Shown: positions 53,479-61,299 of the stretch, in pieces
Layout: every line of letters begins with the position of its first letter
Numbering within the stretch: position 1 is the stretch's first letter
Assembly: GCA_964565415.1 (NCBI GenBank)
Contig: CAZMEX010000001.1
Location: forward strand, 1-64,000
Source of the DNA: JAIOSM01 sp964565415
Lineage (GTDB): Bacteria > Desulfobacterota > Desulfobacteria > Desulfobacterales > Desulfobacteraceae
Direction: 5' to 3'
DNA length: 64,000 bases
Notes under the pieces: generated by a model
Database searches by the model: none
What the model was told of the DNA's origin: nothing
The model's input: the letters and a program-made list of their open reading frames with translations, nothing else
Position numbers and translations under genes: made by a program

Positions 53479-54100
53479 ATTCTTTAAGTATACCAAACTG
53501 AATAAAGAAAAGAGCAGAAAAATAGAAAAAGATAATAAAATAGAGACTTGCCTGAAAAGGCCATAGAAATTTTGAGACCGCAATAATAGAATCAGAAAAA
53601 ACAAACAGAGATGTACCAATAAAAACAATGGGTGACTTTGCCTTGAAAAAAGCTGCGGAGATACCCATTATTCCAATAACACACATGTAGGCAATAACCG
53701 GGATGAAAAGATGTCCCAGGTGGGGAATAAGGACAAATGCAAGGGATACAATATAGATTAATACAAAGCCTGCCTTGATTGTATTGGACAGAGAGTAGTT
53801 GAATTTTCGGATGAAAAGTATGGAGAAAAAAATATGACCTGCAAGAAAAGATGCCAATCCCTGGACAAAGAAAACTTCCCTGTTAAGATCAAGAAATATA
53901 TCCCCTGCCATGCAGAAAAGAAAGCCTGTTCCCATGAGCAATGCATCGGAACGTCTGTTAATTAAAAAGAGACATGCAATGGCTGAAACAAGTGCTGGTA
54001 TTGCTTTAATAATATAGGAAAAGGGGTAGGGGTGAAAAGGCAGAGTTGAAATAAATAAAACAGCAGATACAATAAAGAGAAGGTTTATTTTGTTTTTCAT
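53459..54100 (-). CDS. YhhN/TMEM86-family membrane protein (lysoplasmalogenase-like)
   Basis: This 213-residue protein has about seven or eight predicted membrane segments. The family motifs are visible: LLMGTGFLFCMAGDIFLDL (about 54-72, Gly-Asp in a membrane segment) and FLAGHIFFSILF (about 86). It ends with a short cytoplasmic tail that overlaps the RNase M5-like gene by 20 bases. TMEM86B hydrolyses lysoplasmalogen to an aldehyde and a glycerophospholipid head; plasmalogens are found in some anaerobes. The activity is inferred from family membership only. Confidence 0.8.
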   Translation of the reverse strand: MKNKINLLFIVSAVLFISTLPFHPYPFSYIIKAIPALVSAIACLFLINRRSDALLMGTGFLFCMAGDIFLDLNREVFFVQGLASFLAGHIFFSILFIRKFNYSLSNTIKAGFVLIYIVSLAFVLIPHLGHLFIPVIAYMCVIGIMGISAAFFKAKSPIVFIGTSLFVFSDSIIAVSKFLWPFQASLYFIIFFYFSALFFIQFGILKEYEDSNT

Positions 54101-54198
54101 TTAAGACACCATTTTTGTAAGTTTATACAAGTTAAAATCAACTATAAATCTTTTGACAGGCTGTTTTGCAACAGGTTGCAAAAGTTCATTGGACAATA

Positions 54199-55518
54199 TC
54201 ATAAACTATACATAAGGTTTGGTAAATAGAGAATAATTTGAGGGAATATCATTAGTATGATAACACCAATAATTACAGCAATAAGAAATGGGAAAATTCC
54301 TTTAAAGATTGCCTCCAGCCGTATGTCATCAATAATATTTTTTGCCACACCATAGACAACATAGACATTAATACCCACCGGCGGTGTAATTACACCCATT
54401 TCTGTTACCATAACAATAATGACTCCAAACCATATGGGATCATATCCTAACTCCTGAACAACCGGGAAGAAAATTGGAACAGTTAAAGTGACAAATGCCA
54501 GGGCATCCATAAAACAGCCGCCAACAAAATAGATGAATATGATGACAGCCATTACCAAAAATGGAGCCATATCAAGGGAGCTTACCCAGCCTGCAATTTC
54601 ATATGGTATTCTGGTGATGGCTAAAAATTTTCCAAAAATTACAGCACCTGTAATAAGCATGAGCACCATGCAGGAAGTTCTGATGGTTTCATACAGAGAT
54701 TTTACAAAGCCTTTCCATGTGATTTGTTTTCTGACAATTGCCACAAAAAGGACTGAGCAAGCTCCTATGGCAGCAGCTTCTGTAGGTGTGAACCATCCTA
54801 GAAAAATGCCTCCAATAACCGTTGCAAAAATAATGATTGTTTCAATTAAACCTACCAGCGCTTTTATCTTTTCTGCCCATGAAAATTTTTCGCCGGGAGG
54901 TCCCTGTTCAGGTCTTATTGTACAGATAATATATATTGATAAGATAAAAAGAATAGTAACTAAAAAAGCAGGGAATATTCCAGCAACAAATAATGCACCG
55001 ATGGATTGTTCAGTTAAAATACCATAAATTATAAGAACAACACTTGGTGGCATGATCATGCCAATTCCTCCGCCCGATGCAACAGAACCTGTGGAAAGTT
55101 CATTGTTATAATTGTATTTTTTCATTTCAGGCAGACCAACAGTTGCCATGGTTGCCGCAGTGGCAGGGCTTGAACCGCAAACAGCACCAAATGCAGTACA
55201 TGCTGATACGGTTGCCATTGCAAGACCACCCCGGATATGACCTAGAAATTTGTAGCCGGCATCGTATAGCCTGCCACTTATTCCCGAGTTAAAGGCAAGC
55301 TGCCCCATAAGAATAAACAGTGGTATAGTGGTTAGATTGTAGTCTTCAAAAACTGAAAAAAAACTTCTGGATAATAGAGAAAGACCAACTTCCGGTGAAA
55401 CCATTATGCTGAATCCAACAAATCCAACAATTGCCATAACAAAGGCAATGGGCATTTGTGTGAAAAACATGACAATCATTACTGCAATACCAATTAATCC
55501 AATGACTATAGGTGACAT
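54199..55518 (-). CDS. dctM: TRAP transporter, large membrane subunit DctM
   Basis: This 439-residue protein has about 12 membrane segments of the DctM (TRAP-T large permease) family: early RSFFSVFEDYNLTTIPLFILMG and GGLAMATVSACTAFGAVCGSSPATAATM, then GGGIGMIMPPSVVLIIYG and GVITPPVGINVYVVYG. It carries out Na-coupled solute uptake with DctQ and the binding protein DctP. DctQ lies three bases upstream. The genes face away from the benzoyl-CoA pathway genes, which hints that the substrate is an aromatic or alicyclic acid. This is an inference from context. Confidence 0.93.
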   Translation of the reverse strand: MSPIVIGLIGIAVMIVMFFTQMPIAFVMAIVGFVGFSIMVSPEVGLSLLSRSFFSVFEDYNLTTIPLFILMGQLAFNSGISGRLYDAGYKFLGHIRGGLAMATVSACTAFGAVCGSSPATAATMATVGLPEMKKYNYNNELSTGSVASGGGIGMIMPPSVVLIIYGILTEQSIGALFVAGIFPAFLVTILFILSIYIICTIRPEQGPPGEKFSWAEKIKALVGLIETIIIFATVIGGIFLGWFTPTEAAAIGACSVLFVAIVRKQITWKGFVKSLYETIRTSCMVLMLITGAVIFGKFLAITRIPYEIAGWVSSLDMAPFLVMAVIIFIYFVGGCFMDALAFVTLTVPIFFPVVQELGYDPIWFGVIIVMVTEMGVITPPVGINVYVVYGVAKNIIDDIRLEAIFKGIFPFLIAVIIGVIILMIFPQIILYLPNLMYSL

Positions 55519-55521
55519 TTT

Positions 55522-56004
55522 TTAATCTCTTAATTTGATAATGTTATTGATAATACTCTCAAGCATGGTTAATGAGAAGATCAGCAAACCAAAGCTTACA
55601 ACATACATAAGCAGGTAGACCGGGAACCCAAGGTTCATTGAGAGTTCGCCAGAGGCATGTGTGTCATTGGCATAAAGGAGCATTTGCCATGTTGCAAGGG
55701 AGAAAAAAAACAGGCATAAACTTTGAGTTAAAATATTTATAACCGTTTGAATTTTTTCAGGTAAAAGGCGGACAATTATTTCAACTCCTATGTGACCGTC
55801 AATCTTATGTGTATAGGGTAGGGCTGCCGCAATTGTAATAATTGCCAAAAAACTGACAATTTCAATGGAACCAAAAATAGGGTGTCCAAATTTTCGACCC
55901 ACAACATCAAAAAATGTCAAAAACATCATGGAAGTAAGACCAATGGCACTAAGGACTTTTAAAGCATTTGAAGTTTTATCTAAAATTTTAAAAATATTTT
56001 GCAT
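55522..56004 (-). CDS. dctQ: TRAP transporter, small membrane subunit DctQ
   Basis: This 160-residue protein has four membrane segments with the family core FFDVVGRKFGHPIFGSIEIVSFLAI-like pattern (about 31-55, Gly-Arg-x-Phe) and H(x)GVEIIVRLLP (about 71). It pairs with DctM (three bases downstream) and lies 73 bases after dctP. A hairpin with a U-rich tail (56025-56066) lies between dctP and dctQ and could lower its expression relative to dctP. Confidence 0.9.
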   Translation of the reverse strand: MQNIFKILDKTSNALKVLSAIGLTSMMFLTFFDVVGRKFGHPIFGSIEIVSFLAIITIAAALPYTHKIDGHIGVEIIVRLLPEKIQTVINILTQSLCLFFFSLATWQMLLYANDTHASGELSMNLGFPVYLLMYVVSFGLLIFSLTMLESIINNIIKLRD

Positions 56005-56024
56005 AGAAACTATCCTGACAACTT

Positions 56025-56066
56025 AAGTAAAATAAAAAGATGATCGGTTAACACAACCGATCATCT
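56025..56066 (-). terminator. Attenuator-like terminator between dctP and dctQ
   Basis: On the minus strand AGATGATCGGTT (56066-56055) pairs perfectly with AACCGATCATCT (56049-56038) around a five-base loop. The following sequence TCTTTTTATTTT is U-rich. In TRAP operons a leaky terminator after the binding-protein gene raises its level over the permease, which fits here. Confidence 0.8.
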
Positions 56067-56077
56067 CTATTTAACAA

Positions 56078-57079
56078 TTATTTCATCTCTTCTTTTATGA
56101 AATCAATTATCTTTTGTCCATCTAAATTTTTTGTTCTTTTTACATAGTTTGCAAAAAGTGGTTGAACAGCTTTAGCCCATTTTGCTGATGTAGCATCAGA
56201 CTGGCTGATAACCTTGCCACCTTGTTTTTTGAAAAACTCAAGACCTGCTTTGTCACTCTCATCCCAAGCTTTACCATGTTTTGCAGCAAACTCTTTATTT
56301 AATTTTGTAATAATTTTCTGGGATTTAGGAGAGATTTTGTTCCATTTGTTTTTATTCATAAAGATACCAAAAGTAGTTGTGTATGCTGTTGAATAATTTT
56401 CAACCACATAGTCAACAACTTCTCCAACTTTCCAGCCCTTATTTGTTTCAAGGGGGTGGGAAGAGCCGTCAACAACGCCTTTTTGGAGCATCTGATAGGT
56501 TTTGCTCATGGGAGCTGCAACTGGGGTTGCACCAAGAGCCTGTTGAATAAGAGCACTGGCACCAGTTCCCCTGAGTTTTAATCCCTTTAGATCAGCCATG
56601 CTGTTAATTGGTTTTTTCTTTGTATGAATTAACCCTGGTCCATGGGCATGGACAAACATTAGTTGTGTGTCATGCAACTCTTTGGGATTAAATTTACTTA
56701 CTATGCCATTGGCAATATTTGTAGCCTGTACTCCACTTGTATATCCCCAGGGAAGATCAACTGCCGCCATTACAGGGAAACGCCCTTTCACATAGGAAAG
56801 AACTTCAAATCCAATGTCAATAATTCCAGTTTCAACTGCATCATATATTTTTGTTGGTTTTGCAAGGGCTCCAGCGGGGAAATATTGTATTGTAACCTCT
56901 CCATTGGTCTGTTTTTCAACTTCAGCACACCACTGCTCGGCAAGCTTACTCTGGATATGTGTTGGTGGGAAAAAGTTATTATAACGTAATTCAATTGCTG
57001 TGGCGGTTTGTGTAAAGCCTAATGTAAATACTGCGCAAACAGCTGCAGCCAAAAGGCAAAATAGTAGATTATTTTTCAT
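56078..57079 (-). CDS. dctP: TRAP transporter, solute-binding protein DctP
   Basis: This 333-residue periplasmic protein starts with a signal peptide (MKNNLLFCLLAAAVCAVFTLGFTQ, cleaved near ATA). The mature region has TRAP family features: IELRYNNFFPPTHIQS at the start, FPAGALAKPTKIYDAV (about 65), LRGTGASALIQQALG (about 170, the Arg that pairs with carboxylates in the family) and GVVDGSSHPLETNKGW (about 210). It binds an organic acid for DctQM. The divergent promoter region has operator-like TAGCTA repeats shared with the aromatic-degradation genes, so an aromatic acid such as benzoate is a likely ligand. Confidence 0.93.
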   Translation of the reverse strand: MKNNLLFCLLAAAVCAVFTLGFTQTATAIELRYNNFFPPTHIQSKLAEQWCAEVEKQTNGEVTIQYFPAGALAKPTKIYDAVETGIIDIGFEVLSYVKGRFPVMAAVDLPWGYTSGVQATNIANGIVSKFNPKELHDTQLMFVHAHGPGLIHTKKKPINSMADLKGLKLRGTGASALIQQALGATPVAAPMSKTYQMLQKGVVDGSSHPLETNKGWKVGEVVDYVVENYSTAYTTTFGIFMNKNKWNKISPKSQKIITKLNKEFAAKHGKAWDESDKAGLEFFKKQGGKVISQSDATSAKWAKAVQPLFANYVKRTKNLDGQKIIDFIKEEMK

Positions 57080-57244
57080 ATACTCTCCTGATTATTATTC
57101 TTGTTTTTTTGTTATAGAAATGTATAAAAATGATTGTAATTAAAATGATTAAATTTATCTTTTGTTTTGTCACCTCCTCTCAATGATTTATACTGTAATT
57201 GATTATATTCATAATTTTCATACTGTTACATTGTGATTAAATTT

Positions 57245-57298
57245 TAGCTATATTTCATTTACAATGCAACTATATTTAATAATATCGATTTGTGTCAA
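57245..57298 (-). promoter_or_regulatory. dctP promoter with two TAGCTA-type sites
   Basis: On the minus strand TTGACA (57298-57293) and TATAGT (57274-57269) are 18 bases apart. TAGTTG overlaps the -10 box, and TAGCTA lies exactly 22 bases further (starting at 57250), two turns of 11. The same word family is found at the promoters facing the other way and at bamB. Confidence 0.6.
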
Positions 57299-57433
57299 GT
57301 AAAAAGTTTTTTTATTTTACTTTGTTAGTTTTTTTTCTTGTTTTAATTAATAAATGGTGCATTATAATGGAGTTTGCAAAATTATATTGAAGTTTACCAC
57401 AGCTATATCATGGAAAAGTGTGTTAAAAAATGC

Positions 57434-57480
57434 TTGACTTATAGCTGTAATGTATCTAAAATTTAGCTAAATTATGGCTG
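57434..57480 (+). promoter_or_regulatory. Promoter of the aromatic-pathway genes with 11-base-phased TAGCTA repeats
   Basis: TTGACT (57434-57439) is followed after 17 bases by TAAAAT (57457-57462). Four words of the TAGCTA type begin at 57442 (TAGCTG), 57453 (TATCTA), 57464 (TAGCTA) and 57475 (TGGCTG), each exactly 11 bases apart. The second overlaps the -10. Two further words lie at 57400 (CAGCTA) and 57504 (TAGCTA). This places a regulator on one face of the helix across the promoter. Confidence 0.7.
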
Positions 57481-57523
57481 AAAGTCTATATCTGCTGAAT
57501 TTATAGCTATTAAGTGATGAAAA

Positions 57524-57706
57524 ATGGAAGAATTTACGCAGCATCAAACAGAGTATGAAAACAATATCAAAAAACTTCTAAAAGCAAAGTTTGAGGTGTT
57601 TGGTGAGGAGATGATTGAAAAAAAAGTCAACTCCAGCAGCACTAGCGGACGGATCTATTTGCCGCCAGAATGGATTGGAACAAAAGTCAAAGTAATCAGA
57701 TTATAA
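57524..57706 (+). CDS. Small AbrB-like/DUF2080-like protein, possible regulator
   Basis: This 60-residue protein has an N-terminal helix (QHQTEYENNIKKLLKAKFEVFG) and a C-terminal segment with SSSTSGRIYLPPEWIGTKVKVIRL-like strands. The latter resembles the AbrB/SpoVT swapped-hairpin DNA-binding fold and small DUF2080 proteins. It is the first gene downstream of the phased TAGCTA promoter, and the thiolase gene follows after 27 bases. A role as the local regulator is plausible but is inferred from position and a short motif. The ribosome site is weak (AAGTGATG). Confidence 0.6.
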   Translation: MEEFTQHQTEYENNIKKLLKAKFEVFGEEMIEKKVNSSSTSGRIYLPPEWIGTKVKVIRL

Positions 57707-57733
57707 AATTTTTATTCTTTTTAGGAGGATAGT

Positions 57734-58897
57734 ATGGGAAAAGTTGGAATAATAGGGGTTGGTCAGTCTGTTTTTACCAGGGCTGCTTCAGGATCTTTTA
57801 AAGAACTTGCATTTGAGGCATTTAAAGAAGCGTGTACAGATGGCGGTATATCAGCCGAAGAGATTGGTGCATCTATTACTTGTTCAGCACCGGAGTATGA
57901 TAAGCAAAGATCGCCTTCAGCATTGGTTGCTGAGTATCTTGGGCTTAAAGGACCTACCTTTTATGCGGAAACTTTATGTTCCTCAAGCAGTACAGGTTTA
58001 AGGCTTGCATATTCCCTTGTAAAATCAGGTCTGCATGATGCAGTTGCTGTTATGGGTGTTCAAAAAATGAGTGAGATTTCATCTGCTCAATCCCAGGAGT
58101 TGATGGGAAGAGGTACAGATATCCAATGGGAAAGCCCTTTTGGAACAATGATGCCTGCGTATTATGCTCTTTTTGCCCAGGCGCAGATGGCAAAATATGG
58201 TTTAACAAATGAAGATCTTGCAAAGGTGAGAGTTAAATCTTCCACATACGGTCCATTAAATGACAGAGCAGTTTTTAGAAAATCCCTTGATCTTGAGACC
58301 CTTACAAGTCCTGATTCAAAAATGACAGCTCCTGTGGCAAGTCCATTGCGGGTTGGAGATTGCTGTGCAAATGCCGATGGAAGCTCATGCATGATAGTTG
58401 TGAGTGAAGAGAAAGCAAAATCTCTATCCAGAGATCCTGTGTGGATACTTGGTGTTGGTGCTGCCATTGACAGCGTTAATCTTGCTTCACGAGATAACTT
58501 TACATCTCTTCCTTCTGCTGTAAATGCCGGTAAAGCAGCATATGAAATGGCAGGTGTTACAGCAGATGATATTGATGTTGCAGAAGTACATGATTGCTTT
58601 ACCATTGCAGAGTTACTGGCCTATGAGGCTTTAGGTTTTGCAAAACCAGGGCAGGGCAAGGAGATGATCAAAAACAGAGAGACTTACCTTGAAGGCAGAC
58701 TTCCTGTAAATGTTGATGGCGGACTTCTCTCCAAGGGACATCCCATTGGTGCAACAGGCGGATCCCAGGTAAGAACTATTGTTAGACAACTTCGTGGTGA
58801 AGCAGGAGAAATCCAGGTAAAAAATCCTGAGATTGGTCTTGTGCACAACGTAGGCGGTGTTGGTATTTACGGAAATGTTACTATATTAGGGAGATAG
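57734..58897 (+). CDS. Thiolase-family acyl-CoA acyltransferase (DUF35-partnered)
   Basis: This 387-residue thiolase of the SCP-x/archaeal acetyl-CoA acetyltransferase type has the nucleophile Cys in TLCSSSSTGLRLA (about residue 84), VAEVHDCFTIAELLAYEALG (about 283) with the conserved His, GGLLSKGHPIGATGGSQ (about 331) and a closing HNVGGVGI. The DUF35/OB-fold protein follows eight bases downstream; such pairs form one enzyme, as in BbsAB of the toluene pathway. With Had, SDR and BamA alongside, cleavage of 3-oxopimeloyl-CoA to glutaryl-CoA and acetyl-CoA is the probable job. The start has AGGAGG six to seven bases upstream. Confidence 0.85.
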   Translation: MGKVGIIGVGQSVFTRAASGSFKELAFEAFKEACTDGGISAEEIGASITCSAPEYDKQRSPSALVAEYLGLKGPTFYAETLCSSSSTGLRLAYSLVKSGLHDAVAVMGVQKMSEISSAQSQELMGRGTDIQWESPFGTMMPAYYALFAQAQMAKYGLTNEDLAKVRVKSSTYGPLNDRAVFRKSLDLETLTSPDSKMTAPVASPLRVGDCCANADGSSCMIVVSEEKAKSLSRDPVWILGVGAAIDSVNLASRDNFTSLPSAVNAGKAAYEMAGVTADDIDVAEVHDCFTIAELLAYEALGFAKPGQGKEMIKNRETYLEGRLPVNVDGGLLSKGHPIGATGGSQVRTIVRQLRGEAGEIQVKNPEIGLVHNVGGVGIYGNVTILGR

Positions 58898-58904
58898 ATA
58901 AATC

Positions 58905-59339
58905 ATGGGTAAAAGAGAAATTGATGATAGATTTAAAAAGTTCGGCACTGTCAGCTTTACTTCCATAAGCAAGGTAAATGATTTTGTTGACAACCTTGAA
59001 AAGGGGAAAGTCATGGCAACAAGATGTCCTGATTGCAATATTTCCTATTTTCCACCCCGGGTTGATTGCAGCAAGTGTCTTTCAAGCAATAATGAGTGGT
59101 TTGATACAACGGAAAAAACAGGCACCCTTGCAACTTTTTCAAAAATGAAATACGGACCTGTGGGATTTGAAGATGATCTTCCATATACAATTGCAGTACT
59201 TGATTTTGGAGATTTTAAAATATTTGGAAGAATTGACAATGATACTCCTGATGATTCCATTGAGATAGGAATGAAAATGAAAGTTCATGTTAATGATCTT
59301 CAGGATGACCAGAAAAATTTTGTCTTCAAGCCAGCTTAG
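58905..59339 (+). CDS. DUF35 OB-fold zinc-ribbon partner of the thiolase
   Basis: This 144-residue protein has an N-terminal zinc ribbon (CPDCNISYFPPRVDCSKCLS, about 45-64) and a C-terminal OB-fold (LATFSKMKYGP, YTIAVLDFGDFKIFGRID). It is the accessory subunit family of DUF35-dependent thiolases and HMG-CoA synthases, which stabilises the enzyme and may shuttle CoA. It sits eight bases after the thiolase gene. The BbsA subunit of benzoylsuccinyl-CoA thiolase belongs to the same family. Confidence 0.9.
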   Translation: MGKREIDDRFKKFGTVSFTSISKVNDFVDNLEKGKVMATRCPDCNISYFPPRVDCSKCLSSNNEWFDTTEKTGTLATFSKMKYGPVGFEDDLPYTIAVLDFGDFKIFGRIDNDTPDDSIEIGMKMKVHVNDLQDDQKNFVFKPA

Positions 59340-59384
59340 ACATTTTACAGCATAGGTTTTAACTTAACAATTTTAAAGGAGATA

Positions 59385-60491
59385 ATGATGGCAAATATTC
59401 CTGAAAAAATTCAGACATGGCAGATGGTTCAACCATTTTCCAAAGATAGAGAGACAGGTGAAGTAACTAAAGGTAAATTGGAAAAAACTGAAATTGATGT
59501 ACCTGAACTGAACAGTGGTGAAGTACTTGTTGAAGTTGCAGGATGTGGAGTCTGCCATACAGACCTTGGATATTTTTACCACGGCGTTCCAACTGTGAAT
59601 AAACCTCCACTGACTCTGGGGCATGAGATATCAGGGGTAGTTGTGGCAGGTGATGAAAAATGGCTAGGCAAAGAGGTGATTATCCCAGCGGTTATGCCCT
59701 GCAGGCAGTGCCTCTTATGTAAAACAGGCCGGGGAAACAGATGCCTTGCCCAGAAAATGCCCGGGAACAGTATGGGAATCTATGGCGGTTTTTCAAGTCA
59801 TATTCCAGTTCCTTCCATTGACCTTTGTGAAGTAAAAGATCGTGGTGATATTCCATTGTCTAATCTTGCTGTTGTTGCAGATGCTGCTACAACACCATTC
59901 CAGGCTGCAAAACGAGCAGATGTGCAGGTTGGTGACAATGTTATTGTAATTGGTGTTGGTGGTGTCGGGCAATACATGGTTCAAATCTTAAAAGCTCTTG
60001 GTGCAAATTGTGTAATTGGAATTGATATTAACCAGGAGAGACTTGATACAATGCTTAAAAATGGTGCTGATTTTGTTGTCAACTCCATGGATAAAACTCC
60101 AAGAGATATTTCCGGAGAATTAAAAGCATACAGGAAAGAGAATGGACTGCCCACACCAGGTTGGAAGATCTTTGAGTGCAGTGGATCAAAGCCTGGTCAG
60201 GAACTTGGACTTGGTCTGCTAAGCTTTGTTGGTAAAATGATCGTTGTGGGATTCGGACCTCAAAAAGTTGAGTATTCAATTTCCAGGCTAATGGCGTTTG
60301 ACGCTGAACTTATAGGATCATGGGGCTGTCTTCCTGAATATTATCCTTCTGTTTTGAGTATGGTTACCAATGGAAAGATTAATTTTAAGGAGTTTGTGCA
60401 GACTAGACCAATGAGTACAATTGCTGAAGCTTTTGATGAAGCCCATAAAAAATCACCAGACAAAAGAATTGTACTTGTACCTGATTTTTAA
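59385..60491 (+). CDS. had: 6-hydroxycyclohex-1-ene-1-carbonyl-CoA dehydrogenase
   Basis: This 368-residue zinc-dependent alcohol dehydrogenase has catalytic Zn ligands in CGVCHTDLGYFYHG (about 52-65) and GHEISG, structural zinc Cys in CRQCLLCKTGRGNRC (about 106-120), and the NAD-binding GVGGVGQYMVQILKALG (about 189-205). Length and motifs fit the Had enzyme of benzoyl-CoA degradation (called BamQ in Geobacter). It oxidises the 6-hydroxy to the 6-oxo ring compound. It is 45 bases downstream of the DUF35 gene and 24 bases before the SDR. BamA, the next enzyme in the pathway, is encoded one gene later. Confidence 0.9.
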   Translation: MMANIPEKIQTWQMVQPFSKDRETGEVTKGKLEKTEIDVPELNSGEVLVEVAGCGVCHTDLGYFYHGVPTVNKPPLTLGHEISGVVVAGDEKWLGKEVIIPAVMPCRQCLLCKTGRGNRCLAQKMPGNSMGIYGGFSSHIPVPSIDLCEVKDRGDIPLSNLAVVADAATTPFQAAKRADVQVGDNVIVIGVGGVGQYMVQILKALGANCVIGIDINQERLDTMLKNGADFVVNSMDKTPRDISGELKAYRKENGLPTPGWKIFECSGSKPGQELGLGLLSFVGKMIVVGFGPQKVEYSISRLMAFDAELIGSWGCLPEYYPSVLSMVTNGKINFKEFVQTRPMSTIAEAFDEAHKKSPDKRIVLVPDF

Positions 60492-60515
60492 TAACAGATT
60501 AAAGGATTTAAGATA

Positions 60516-61265
60516 ATGAAACTAGAGGGTAAAAAAGCCATTGTAACAGGTGGAAGCCGGGGAATTGGAAAAGCCATTGCATTGGCGTATGCAAAAGAGG
60601 GCGCTGATGTCCTTGTTAATTATCACTCCAATGATGCAGCTGCTAAAGAGACTGTTGCCGAGATTGAAAAACTTGGACGTAAAGGTATTGCTGTTGCAGC
60701 AGATGTTGCAGATTATGAAAGCGCACAAAATATGGTCCAGGAGTGTGTTAAACAACTTGGTTCAGTTGATATTGTTGTAAATAATGCCGGTGTTTCAAGA
60801 CCTTCCATGCTTTTAAAGATGAAAGAAGAAGATTGGGATGCAATTATTAATATCCACCTTAAAGCAGCTTTTAATACGTGCCAGGCAGCAGGCAGACATA
60901 TGAAAGAGCAAAAGTCCGGTAAAATAATTAATGTTATTTCCACTGCTGGTATTTTTGGTACAATCGGACAGATTAATTATGCATCGGCAAAAGCTGGTAT
61001 AATAGGTTTTACAAAATCTGCATCCAGAGAGCTTGGACGTTATAATATAAATGTAAATATTATCTGCCCTGGAATTACCAAAACCGAAATGACAGGAAAA
61101 TTGCAGACCGATGAAAAATTGAGAAAAATTTATGAAGCAAGAATCCAGCTTGGCAGGTTTGGAGAGCCGGAAGAAGTTGCTCCTGCATTTGTATTCCTTG
61201 CTTCTGATGATGCAAGTTATATTACAGGTCAGGTGTTGAATGTTGACGGCGGATATATCGGATAA
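60516..61265 (+). CDS. Short-chain dehydrogenase (FabG-like), probable 3-hydroxyacyl-CoA dehydrogenase
   Basis: This 249-residue SDR has a Rossmann motif TGGSRGIGKAIA (about 10-21), NNAG (about 88-91) and the active site Ser/Tyr/Lys with INVISTAGI and YASAKAG (about 153-159), and it ends GQVLNVDGGYIG. It lies between had and bamA. FabG-like enzymes act on 3-oxoacyl-ACP, but this context suggests 3-hydroxypimeloyl-CoA to 3-oxopimeloyl-CoA, which then feeds the thiolase. This is inference from neighbours. Confidence 0.85.
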   Translation: MKLEGKKAIVTGGSRGIGKAIALAYAKEGADVLVNYHSNDAAAKETVAEIEKLGRKGIAVAADVADYESAQNMVQECVKQLGSVDIVVNNAGVSRPSMLLKMKEEDWDAIINIHLKAAFNTCQAAGRHMKEQKSGKIINVISTAGIFGTIGQINYASAKAGIIGFTKSASRELGRYNINVNIICPGITKTEMTGKLQTDEKLRKIYEARIQLGRFGEPEEVAPAFVFLASDDASYITGQVLNVDGGYIG

Positions 61266-61299
61266 TCAAAAAAAATAAAAATATATTTAGGAGGATAGC

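Larger units (their letters stand above)
57080..57523. other. Divergent control region between dctP and the aromatic-pathway genes
   Basis: This 444-base AT-rich region contains a leftward promoter (57269-57298), a rightward promoter (57434-57462) and at least eight TAGCTA-like words spread over about 270 bases. No open frame or RNA gene is visible. The element entries describe the sites. Confidence 0.8.
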
